A DNA stretch of 64,000 nucleotides from Serratia sp. M24T3 (GTDB lineage: Bacteria; Pseudomonadota; Gammaproteobacteria; Enterobacterales; Enterobacteriaceae), in contig NZ_AJHJ01000018.1 of assembly GCF_000257645.1 (NCBI RefSeq), positions 17,410 to 81,409 on the forward strand, written 5' to 3'. Under the pieces are notes generated by a model that had not been told where the DNA came from, did not search any database, and saw nothing but the letters and a program-made list of their open reading frames with translations. The position numbers and the translations under genes are program-made. Below, piece by piece: positions 29,834 through 37,249 of the stretch. Numbering within the stretch: the first letter of the stretch is position 1; each line of letters opens with the position of its first letter.

Positions 29834-31297
29834 TTGCAAAACCTCAGAGCCTCCGTGCTCAACGCTATCAAGCGTACTCCCTGGTACCCAAAACGGCGTT
29901 CCTATCGGACATTGTTCTGGCGTGAAATTACGCCGCTGGCAGTGCCTATCTTCTTCGAGAATGCCTGCGTACTGCTGATGGGGGTATTAAGTACCTTTCT
30001 TGTCAGTTGGTTAGGTAAAGAAGCCATGGCCGGAGTCGGTCTGGCAGACAGCTTTAATATGGTGGTAATTTCGTTCTTCGCCGCTATCGATCTCGGCACC
30101 ACGGTGGTGGTTGCTTTCAGCCTCGGCAAGCTCAATCACGAGCGTGCCCGTGACGCCGCGCGCCAGTCGCTTATTATCATGACTTTATTCGCGGTGCTGC
30201 TGGCTTTAATTATCGAATTCTTTGGCCAAGATATTATCAATATGATTGCCGGGAGTGCGGCACCAGAAGTAAAAGTGCTAGCACTGAGCTATTTGCGAGT
30301 CTCGGTATGGAGTTATCCGGCGGCGGCAATTGCCTTGATTGGCTGTGGCGCATTGCGCGGGGCCGGTAATACCAAAATTCCGATGCTGATCAATGGCGGG
30401 ATGAATATCCTCAATATTGTGATTACTACCGTGCTGATCTATGGCTGTTTTTCCTGGAAAGGGTTGGGCTTTATCGGTGCTGGCCTTGGTTTAACGATTT
30501 CACGCTATATCGGCGCGGCAGCGGTCATCTTTGTATTGGCTATCGGCTTTAATCCCGCTCTGAAAATTTCCTTAAAAAGTTATTTTACCCGTATTAATAC
30601 CAGTATCCTGATGGAGGTTCTTGGCATCGGCGTACCCGCCAGCATCGAATCTGTGCTGTTTAACGGCGGAAAGCTGCTAACTCAGGTGTTTGTCGCCGGA
30701 ATGGGCACCAACGTAATCGCCGGTAACTTTATCGCTTTTTCTATCGCCTCTTTAATCAACTTGCCGGGCAACGCTCTGGGATCTTCGGCAACTATTATTG
30801 TCGGCACCCGTTTAGGTAAGGGCGAAATTGGTCAATCTGAATTTCAGCTGCGCCACGTTTATTGGCTATCGGCCATCGGCATTTGTACGCTGGCATTATT
30901 GTCAGTGCCATTGGCGGGACTACTGGCTTCTTTTTACACACGCGAAGAAGACGTTATTCACGTGGTAAAAATCCTGGTCTGGCTCAATGCCGCTTTTATC
31001 CCCTTCTGGGCTGCCTCGTGGGTATTGCCTGCTGGCTTGAAAGGCGCTCGCGATGCGCGTTTTACCATGTGGGTGTCAATGCTGGGAATGTGGGGGTGCC
31101 GTATCGTCGCGGGTTATACCATGGGCGTGGTGCTAGGCTTTGGCGTGGTCGGTGTCTGGCTGGGAATGTTCCTCGACTGGATCGTGCGAGGCGCATTCTT
31201 CTATTGGCGCATGGCCAGCGGACGTTGGCTGTGGAAATATCCACGACCTGAAAAAACAATAGCCAAAGAAGAAGAGCAGCTTTCGGTGCAGAACTAA
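29834..31297 (+). CDS. MATE-family efflux transporter
   Basis: The product is about 487 residues with 12 membrane helices in two MatE repeats (LAVPIFFENACVLLMGVLSTFLVSWLG starts the first, VPASIESVLFNGGKL the second). Relatives include YeeO and EmmdR multidrug exporters. No ATG is near the start: the frame is open from 29774, and I choose TTG 29834 because GCTGGAA lies upstream. The true start could be any of several alternatives between 29774 and 29858. The last base of its stop codon is the first base of the next gene, so the two are coupled. Confidence 0.8.
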   Translation: MQNLRASVLNAIKRTPWYPKRRSYRTLFWREITPLAVPIFFENACVLLMGVLSTFLVSWLGKEAMAGVGLADSFNMVVISFFAAIDLGTTVVVAFSLGKLNHERARDAARQSLIIMTLFAVLLALIIEFFGQDIINMIAGSAAPEVKVLALSYLRVSVWSYPAAAIALIGCGALRGAGNTKIPMLINGGMNILNIVITTVLIYGCFSWKGLGFIGAGLGLTISRYIGAAAVIFVLAIGFNPALKISLKSYFTRINTSILMEVLGIGVPASIESVLFNGGKLLTQVFVAGMGTNVIAGNFIAFSIASLINLPGNALGSSATIIVGTRLGKGEIGQSEFQLRHVYWLSAIGICTLALLSVPLAGLLASFYTREEDVIHVVKILVWLNAAFIPFWAASWVLPAGLKGARDARFTMWVSMLGMWGCRIVAGYTMGVVLGFGVVGVWLGMFLDWIVRGAFFYWRMASGRWLWKYPRPEKTIAKEEEQLSVQN

Positions 31298-31761
31298 TGG
31301 CCAACAACGATCGTCCGCCGTTTATTCTCTCTGGTGAACGTGCGGTGATTTACGATGGAGTATGCCGTTTATGCAATGGCTGGGTTAATTTCCTGATACG
31401 CCACGATAAAAAACACACAGTACGTTTGGCTGCGGTTCAAAATGTGGCCGGGAAGGCGCTGTCAACATGGGCGGGACTGTCCCCTGAAAAAATTAATACC
31501 ATCGTGTTAATCGATAATGGGCAAATATATAAACGTTCTGAAGCAATCATCCGCGTGATGTCATTGCTTCCTTGGCCATGGCGAGCATTGGCTGTGCTGC
31601 GCTATTTTCCACTGCCACTCAGAGATTCGGCTTATAACCTGATTGCTTTAAATCGCTACAGGCTGTTTGGTCGTTATGACAGCGTGAAACATCAGCAGGC
31701 GGATCACGACAGGCGGTTTATCAGGGATGATGAAACGGGGGAAGAAAGTAGAGACCACTGA
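31297..31761 (+). CDS. DCC-family thiol-disulfide oxidoreductase-like protein
   Basis: The product is a 154-residue protein of the DUF393/YuxK family. The motif YDGVCRLCNGWVNFLIRHD carries the conserved D-x-x-C-x-x-C, predicting a thioredoxin-like fold. No signal peptide is seen. It overlaps the MATE transporter gene by one base (TAATG), which implies co-translation, but a shared function is not evident from sequence. Confidence 0.82.
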   Translation: MANNDRPPFILSGERAVIYDGVCRLCNGWVNFLIRHDKKHTVRLAAVQNVAGKALSTWAGLSPEKINTIVLIDNGQIYKRSEAIIRVMSLLPWPWRALAVLRYFPLPLRDSAYNLIALNRYRLFGRYDSVKHQQADHDRRFIRDDETGEESRDH

Positions 31762-31832
31762 TTACTCAGTGGCCAGCACGCAGTTATTTATTACTTTTTA
31801 TAAATAACTATAACTTTTATATAAATAACAAG

Positions 31833-32267
31833 TTAGTTATGAAGTTTGTACTCAAGCGTAATTTCCGCTTTTAGCAGCTTCGACACTGGGCAACCTTCTT
31901 TTGCCTTTTTGATCAGAGTGTCAAACTTGTCTGCCGCAATACCTGGAAGTTTAACCGAGCTATCTAGCTTGATGGCCGTGATGGCAAAACCACCGTCAAC
32001 TTTATCCAGCGAAACCGTTGCCTTGGTATCAATCCCTTCTGGAGTAAATCCTTCTTCCCCAAGAATCAACGACAATGCCATTGAGAAACAGGCAGCATGT
32101 GCCGCACCAATCAACTCTTCAGGATTTGAGCCGACTTTTCCCTCAAAACGGGTGTTGAAACCATAAGGCTGTTCTTTCAAGGCACCACTTTCTGTTGTGA
32201 TGGTACCTTTGCCTTTCTTGATATCGCCTTCCCAATGAGCCTGTCCATACTTATGAATAGTCGCCAT
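31833..32267 (-). CDS. osmC: OsmC-family peroxiredoxin
   Basis: The product is a 144-residue cytoplasmic protein that reduces organic hydroperoxides. Both redox cysteines are present: HAACFSMALS (about residue 60) and EGCPVSKLL (about residue 126). Family start MATIHKYGQAHWEGDIKKGKG agrees with OsmC (143 residues in E. coli). AGAGGAAA precedes the ATG. It is transcribed alone. An AT-rich imperfect inverted repeat around its stop (31805-31840) may end its transcript. Confidence 0.9.
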   Translation of the reverse strand: MATIHKYGQAHWEGDIKKGKGTITTESGALKEQPYGFNTRFEGKVGSNPEELIGAAHAACFSMALSLILGEEGFTPEGIDTKATVSLDKVDGGFAITAIKLDSSVKLPGIAADKFDTLIKKAKEGCPVSKLLKAEITLEYKLHN

Positions 32268-32363
32268 AATTTCCTCTGGTCTTGTTTAACACAGCCATAA
32301 GTATAGACGCTGATTGGCAGAGAGAAAGGCAGGTACAGTCGTAGATCGCAGGAATTCCCCCTT

Positions 32364-32407
32364 CCGGCGCTTATCTCCGGCACTCGCTATGAACGGCGTT
32401 AGCTCTG
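32364..32407. repeat. Dispersed 44-base repeat, copy 2
   Basis: This copy is 40/44 identical to 4196-4239, and is enclosed by an inverted pair CCCCCTT (32357-32363) and AAGGGGG (32411-32417) that is not present at copy 1. It is intergenic between osmC and the bestrophin gene. Confidence 0.7.
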
Positions 32408-32465
32408 TATAAGGGGGTTTGAAAGCATCTTAGCATTTAGGATTAATCTCACGAAAGCACTTTTA

Positions 32466-32486
32466 CGATTAATAATCATTATCATT
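32466..32486. promoter_or_regulatory. Fur-box-like sequence
   Basis: GATTAATAATCATTATCATT resembles the Fur consensus; the part ATAATCATTATC is exact. It overlaps the stop of the bestrophin gene and is about 200 bases upstream of osmC, so its target is unclear. Confidence 0.3.
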
Positions 32487-33399
32487 TAAGCTGAAACTGT
32501 TTGTCCGGCAATAATTTTTGCGGTAGCGGCGATTCGTTATTCATTTCTCTGAGATTGATTTCAATCGCATTGCAAATTGCGTTTAAAGGCAGATCGTTAG
32601 GCGCGGTTCCAAACGGATCTTCCAGTTCTTCAGCCAATGCATCGAGGGAGATAAAGGTATAGGAAATAAATACCGACACCAAAGGCGTCATGTAATGTAA
32701 ATCAGGTACCAGCGCGAAAGGCAGTAGCGTGCAAAACAGATAAACCGTGCGATGAACAATCAGGCTATAGGCAAAAGGAATTGGCGTATTAGAAATACGC
32801 TCGCAGCCCGCCTGCACGGCGGCTAGTTTATTAATATTCTCATCGATACTATGAAATAGAATATCCGAAACCTCCCCCGCCTGACGTTTTTCACCCAGCA
32901 ATTCACCAATCAATAACACAATTTGATTACACGGCGACGCGCTGTTTTCCAGCTTCGACAGATTATGTCCCGGCAGCAAGCGTGCCAAATCTTCACGCAT
33001 TGAAGTGCCGCGCAGGTGGTGCTTGAGGGAATAGGTAAACGCCATCAATAGCGCAGCAAACTCGCGAGCCAAATCCGGGCGTTGCGGAAAAATGCTTTTC
33101 ACCTGCCGCAGCAGCGAGCGGTTGACTATCAGCAACGTGCCCCACATCACTCGCGCTTCGGTAAAACGTGCATAACTTACACTGTTACGAAAACCCAGAA
33201 AGATAGCGATTGCCACTCCGAGCAGGCTAAACGGTGCCAGCGTTAACTTGACACCAAGTTCCTCATACCACTGAAAGCAAACAATCGCGATGATAGACAT
33301 GCCCAGATTAAGGCTAAGACGGAACAAGATTTCAGAAAGCACAGAGCCGTGCCAGTCAAAAAGCCTTCTAAACCAATGCTGATGGGGTCTGACAATCAT
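32482..33399 (-). CDS. Bestrophin-family channel protein (YneE-like)
   Basis: The product is a 305-residue inner-membrane protein. The N-terminus MIVRPHQHWFRRLFDWHGSVL and the core FLGFRNSVSYARFTEARVMWG are typical of bacterial bestrophins such as YneE, which form pentameric ion channels. About four membrane helices are visible, with TPLVSVFISYTFISLDALAEELEDPFG near the C-terminus, the family's characteristic acidic stretch. It is a single-gene unit. Ion selectivity cannot be read from the sequence. Confidence 0.88.
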   Translation of the reverse strand: MIVRPHQHWFRRLFDWHGSVLSEILFRLSLNLGMSIIAIVCFQWYEELGVKLTLAPFSLLGVAIAIFLGFRNSVSYARFTEARVMWGTLLIVNRSLLRQVKSIFPQRPDLAREFAALLMAFTYSLKHHLRGTSMREDLARLLPGHNLSKLENSASPCNQIVLLIGELLGEKRQAGEVSDILFHSIDENINKLAAVQAGCERISNTPIPFAYSLIVHRTVYLFCTLLPFALVPDLHYMTPLVSVFISYTFISLDALAEELEDPFGTAPNDLPLNAICNAIEINLREMNNESPLPQKLLPDKQFQLK

Positions 33400-33639
33400 A
33401 AAGTGGCTGATGTTAAGAGGATTAAGTTTTCGTTATAACAGATTTAATTGTCCGACATCAATCAGACATTTAAGGCCATTAAACATGACATTAAGGCATC
33501 ATTCAGAAATCCACTTTGTGCTTATGATTTATGAAATTCATTATCACAATCTTAATTTAAGGCTCAAGGCAATGCAGCAGTAGGTAAACGGCAGTAAAAT
33601 TCTTGCTTATTAATTACACTTCAATAAGTTAAGTAAATT

Positions 33640-33744
33640 ATGAAAATCAGTTTCAGAGGTAACGTGTGGCTTGGCATATTATTTTTAACGCTGATATTTT
33701 GGTCAGCCGTGGGTTATGCCACCTACGCATTAATAAACTTCTAG
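33640..33744 (+). CDS. Small membrane protein, YmiA-like
   Basis: A 34-residue ORF, MKISFRGNVWLGILFLTLIF then WSAVGYATYALINF, forms a single hydrophobic helix with a basic N-terminus. The pattern W-x-G/A...FW-S/V-V-G-Y resembles the YmiA family of enterobacterial membrane peptides. The ribosome binding site is weak (TAAG). It lies in the gap between two divergent minus/plus units, where no other gene would fit. Confidence 0.45.
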   Translation: MKISFRGNVWLGILFLTLIFWSAVGYATYALINF

Positions 33745-33817
33745 CGGCTAAAAAACACTCTTTTATGCCGCTTATTATTGTAAAAACTCACTACTGCGAG
33801 AGTTTTCCTGATAAGCA

Positions 33818-34849
33818 TTATCTCGGTTTGAAACTGCTCAATGAACGTTGTCGATCTGCCCTTGCACGCCGGGCGATTTCAGCGTCGGATGAACCGCTGA
33901 AACCGTGAAAAGCGCCTGGATAGACGTTTAGCTCCAACGCCACGCCACCACGCGCCAATCGCCGTGCATACTCCATATTTTCATCAAAAAATAAATCTAT
34001 GGTCCCGACGCTTAGCCATGCTGGCGGCAGCCCGCTTAGTTCAGTGGCTCTGGACGGTGCAGCATAAATTGAAACGTTTTCTCCACCAGCAGCATTCTTT
34101 GAATGTTTTACTCTTGCAGATTCTGTTTTAGTCCAAGCCTGTTCTGAGTGAATTTGCGGCAGCCGCTCTCCCGTCAAATAGGCATTCCAGGCATAGTTAT
34201 TGGCTTCGCGAGTCCAGACAAATTCCCCGGTAACTGGATTTGGATCAGTTTCGAGCACAGTTCGATCATCAAGCATCGGAAACATCAGGTTCTGAAAAGC
34301 CAATGCCGGTCCGCCACGATCACGCACATACAACGCAAGTGCGGCGGCCAGCCCTGCCCCTGCGCTATCACCCATCACGCCTATATGCTGTCGGCTAATC
34401 CCCAGCTCGCCAGCATGCTCACTCATCCAAATCAATGCTGCGTAGCTGTCGTTAAGCGCTGCCGGGAAAGGTGACTCGGGTGCAAGACGATAATCCACTG
34501 AAATAACAACACAATCTTGCTCGGCGGCGGTGCTGCGGGTCAGTGAAAGTGACTGCTCCGGGCTGCCAAAAATGTAGCCACCGCCGTGGAGATGCAGGAT
34601 TCCCATGCGTAATTTGCTGTCTGCTGGCGGTGCAATAATCAATAATCTGACCTCCGGCTCGCCTGGTAATCCAGAGATAAGCTTTTCTGTTACCGACAGC
34701 TTTAAGCCATCGTTTAACTCCATAGCGCCAAGTGCGGCAGCCTGACGCTGTTCGCGCAGGGCAAGCAAAGCTGAATATTCCAGCTTAAAATCGACATAAT
34801 TCTTTAACAACGGCTGCAACTCTGGATCAACCAATGAGTAGGTGTTCAT
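33818..34849 (-). CDS. Alpha/beta hydrolase, HSL-type esterase
   Basis: The product is a 343-residue cytoplasmic esterase of the hormone-sensitive-lipase family (alpha/beta-hydrolase fold-3). The HGGGYIFG oxyanion motif (about residue 88), catalytic Ser in GDSAGAGLA (about residue 162), Asp in VGTIDLFFDE and His in GAFHGFSG are all present. It should hydrolyse short-chain esters. It diverges from iolT across a 385-base gap. There is no sign that it belongs to inositol metabolism. Confidence 0.87.
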   Translation of the reverse strand: MNTYSLVDPELQPLLKNYVDFKLEYSALLALREQRQAAALGAMELNDGLKLSVTEKLISGLPGEPEVRLLIIAPPADSKLRMGILHLHGGGYIFGSPEQSLSLTRSTAAEQDCVVISVDYRLAPESPFPAALNDSYAALIWMSEHAGELGISRQHIGVMGDSAGAGLAAALALYVRDRGGPALAFQNLMFPMLDDRTVLETDPNPVTGEFVWTREANNYAWNAYLTGERLPQIHSEQAWTKTESARVKHSKNAAGGENVSIYAAPSRATELSGLPPAWLSVGTIDLFFDENMEYARRLARGGVALELNVYPGAFHGFSGSSDAEIARRARADRQRSLSSFKPR

Positions 34850-35234
34850 TTTTAGCTTCCTGTCTAAAATGTTGCCTGAATTTTTCTAAAAAAATGGATT
34901 TTCGAAAAATCATTTTCAGTGCAATGATGCCTGCTGCCAACATAGCTTTTTTGATATTTTAAAAAAACAGAAATCACGAGCTCGTCACAAAATTCAGCAT
35001 GTAAATCACATCAGTAAAAATAAAATCATTTATTAACAACAAGTTAAATTGTTAATTATAATTTTACGTCTCTTTGGCATTTTGTAGCCTCCCTCACATT
35101 AATGAAATGGATCATTCACTAATATTCATTTGCGAATTTTTATTTCAAAAATAATTTTAATAGAACATCTCATCAATCTGACAGAAACCTTTCATCCCCC
35201 GCTGAGTAAATCGGGGGTGAAAAGGGAGGGTAAA
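34850..35234. other. Promoter region between esterase and iolT
   Basis: This AT-rich gap of 385 bases contains the TGAA-N8-TTCA candidate operator at 35101-35120 and the iolT leader with AAGGGAGGG before its ATG. No gene is seen. A frame from 35130 continuous with iolT has no supported start. Confidence 0.5.
35101..35120. promoter_or_regulatory. Candidate IolR operator upstream of iolT
   Basis: AATGAA-ATGGATCA-TTCACT carries the TGAA-N8-TTCA inverted repeat also found before iolA and iolR. It lies 115 bases before the iolT ATG. Confidence 0.4.
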
Positions 35235-36698
35235 ATGGCTACAAACAAAACTCATTACAACCTGGTTTACCTGATGCTCTGTTGTACCGTCGCCGCCTTT
35301 GGTGGCCTGCTGATGGGGTACGACAGTTCAATCATTTCAGGGGCTATTGAACCGTTAAGTACTTACTTCCAGTTAACTCCAGCAGAAACCGGCTGGGCCG
35401 TGTCCTGCATCATGGTATCAAGCCTGGTTGGCTGCCTTATTGCGCCAAAGGTTTGCGATCACTTTGGTAGAAAACGCTCTTTGGCTGTTACCGCAGTGGT
35501 TTTTGCTGTGTCGATTATCGGGACGGCGCTGGCACACAACTTTACCGCCTTTATTCTGTTTAGATTGGTGGGTGGATTCGCAATTGGTTTAGCCTGTGTT
35601 ATTTCACCAATCTATCTGGCTGAACTTTCTCCTTCAAAATACCGAGGAAGAACCACTGCGCTCTACTCTATCTGCTGCGTAGGGGGTCAAAGTGTGGTGA
35701 TGCTGACCAACTTCTTTATCAGTAAGTCCATGACTTCAGAAGTGTTGGTGGATACCGGCTGGCGTTATATCCTTTCTTCGGCACTGGTTCCCTGTGCTGC
35801 GCTGCTGGTGTTTATCGCTTTTATTCCTGAATCTCCACGCTGGAGCGTGTTTAAAGGCCGCGATAAAGAAGCCATGGCGACACTGGGTAAAATATCCAAC
35901 CCTGAGCACGCCAAAACGGTTTACGGCGAAATAAAGGAAAATATCAAAGTTGACCCTGCCAACATAAAAGGCAAGTTGAGACTGAATAAAAAAACTATTC
36001 CACTGCTGATTATCGGGATTGGCTTAGCTATTGGTAACCAACTTAGCGGTGTTAATGTCATCCAGTATTTTGGTCCAACGTTGATGAAAAACATCACTAC
36101 TGACAACAACACAGCCATGTTTATGGCCTTTGTTCTGGCCTTCGCACAGTTCCTCGGGGTGGTCGTGGGCATGGGCTTGCTGGATAAAGTCGGTCGCCGT
36201 AAGCTGCTGCTGTGGGGGGCGCTGGCATCAACAATTTGCCTGGCCTATTCGTTTGGCGCTTTTTATCTGCGCTTCCCTGGCGTCTATTCCGTACTGGGCC
36301 TGTTTGCCTTTATGTTCCTGTTTGGCATCACCTGGGGCCAGGTTATCTGGACTGTGCTGGGTGAAATATTCCCGATGGAAATTCGCTCGATTTGTGTCGG
36401 TATTTCAGTGTGTTCGCTTTCAGTTGCCAACTTTGGGGTGAGCACCACCTTCCCAATCATGAACAGCAACCCTTACTTGCAAGAAGTCTTCCACGGTGGC
36501 TTCCCATTGCTGCTGTTCTCAGGTTTCTCACTAATTATGTTTTTCTTTACCTATCGCTTCGTTCCAGAAACTGCCAACGTTCCTTTGGAAAGAATCGAAG
36601 CTATTGCGCTGAGAAAATTCTATGGCCGCGATATTGAAGAAGACGTTCAGCCTATAAACGCCAAAATTATCAGCAATTTGGGCGACGGTATTAAATAA
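35235..36698 (+). CDS. iolT: myo-Inositol transporter (sugar-porter MFS)
   Basis: The product is a 487-residue sugar:proton symporter with 12 helices. The sugar-porter signatures are clear: GRKRSLAV after helix 2, PESPRWSVFKGR at the end of helix 6, VGRRKLLLWG and PETANVPLE at the end. ATG 35235 follows AAGGGAGGG; the extra 35 codons to 35130 are not used. The length and neighbours (iolC, iolA, iolB) point to myo-inositol import. It is a separate unit that ends at a strong terminator. Another pentose or polyol cannot be formally excluded. Confidence 0.85.
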   Translation: MATNKTHYNLVYLMLCCTVAAFGGLLMGYDSSIISGAIEPLSTYFQLTPAETGWAVSCIMVSSLVGCLIAPKVCDHFGRKRSLAVTAVVFAVSIIGTALAHNFTAFILFRLVGGFAIGLACVISPIYLAELSPSKYRGRTTALYSICCVGGQSVVMLTNFFISKSMTSEVLVDTGWRYILSSALVPCAALLVFIAFIPESPRWSVFKGRDKEAMATLGKISNPEHAKTVYGEIKENIKVDPANIKGKLRLNKKTIPLLIIGIGLAIGNQLSGVNVIQYFGPTLMKNITTDNNTAMFMAFVLAFAQFLGVVVGMGLLDKVGRRKLLLWGALASTICLAYSFGAFYLRFPGVYSVLGLFAFMFLFGITWGQVIWTVLGEIFPMEIRSICVGISVCSLSVANFGVSTTFPIMNSNPYLQEVFHGGFPLLLFSGFSLIMFFFTYRFVPETANVPLERIEAIALRKFYGRDIEEDVQPINAKIISNLGDGIK

Positions 36699-36722
36699 TT
36701 TCGGTGGCTGTTTTTACTTAAA

Positions 36723-36758
36723 AGCCTGAATTCTTTAATCAGAATTCAGGCTTTTTTA
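36723..36758 (+). terminator. Rho-independent terminator of iolT
   Basis: AGCCTGAATTCT and AGAATTCAGGCT make a perfect 12-bp stem with loop TTAATC, followed by six T residues. Confidence 0.92.
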
Positions 36759-36836
36759 CTTGCAGCGTTGAGTAGACGCACGAATAAATTTTCAGTAGCC
36801 AATCGGCGACAAGAGTTTAGGTTTGCCCTTATCGAT

Positions 36837-36998
36837 TTACGACTGATACCTAACAGCATCAACTCCCCCGGCTGCGAATTGCTGCACGTTACCTTCAAAA
36901 TGACTGGCAAACTCCAGCTCGCTGCTGACAGCGGCAGGAAAAAGGTCGATGCTAATTAGCAGCATAGAGAAGTTCAAACGGAGATCTGGGTTTGCGCT
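36837..36998 (-). pseudogene. Possible degenerate gene fragment
   Basis: Read on the minus strand, a frame gives SANPDLRLNFSMLLISIDL and then PAAVSSELEFASHFEGNVQQ, which looks protein-like, before a stop at 36837. After that stop the frame reads IDKGKPKLLSPIGY and a second stop. No ribosome binding site precedes the internal ATG. It may be a decayed gene end, but I cannot name the source, and chance is possible. Confidence 0.22.
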
Positions 36999-37135
36999 AA
37001 AAAATGAAAACTAAAAACCAAAAAAGAAAATTTCGTTTCATTTTGCTTACTGCATCACAAAAACAAACAAATTCATTTACTTTCAATAAATTAAAAACAT
37101 AAACCTGTTTTACCCCTCACTTGAAATTGCTATTT

Positions 37136-37151
37136 TGTGAGCCAAATCATA
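37136..37151. promoter_or_regulatory. CRP-like site upstream of iolC
   Basis: TGTGA-GCCAAA-TCATA matches the CRP consensus at 8 of 10 positions, about 100 bases before the iolC start. Catabolite control of an inositol operon would make sense. Confidence 0.35.
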
Positions 37152-37169
37152 AAAATAGTGCATTATAAA

Positions 37170-37194
37170 ATTTCATTTTTATTGAAAATGAAAT
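37170..37194. promoter_or_regulatory. AT-rich perfect inverted repeat before iolC
   Basis: ATTTCATTTT and AAAATGAAAT form a perfect 10-bp inverted repeat around 5 bases, 56 bases upstream of the iolC ATG. The arms contain the same TTCATT/AATGAA words as the sites near iolR and iolT, but in the opposite arrangement. A repressor site is likely. Confidence 0.4.
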
Positions 37195-37249
37195 AATTAA
37201 TCCTTAATATAATCTAAAGGCCAATCAGCATGGGTTGAGGATAGGATCA

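Larger units (their letters stand above)
36759..37249. other. iolC promoter region
   Basis: The stretch between the iolT terminator and iolC holds a possible gene remnant (36837-36965), an AGAA-N8-TTCA near-match to the candidate operator (37023-37042), a CRP-like site (37136-37151, TGTGA-GCCAAA-TCATA, 8 of 10) and a strong AT-rich inverted repeat (37170-37194). Confidence 0.5.
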
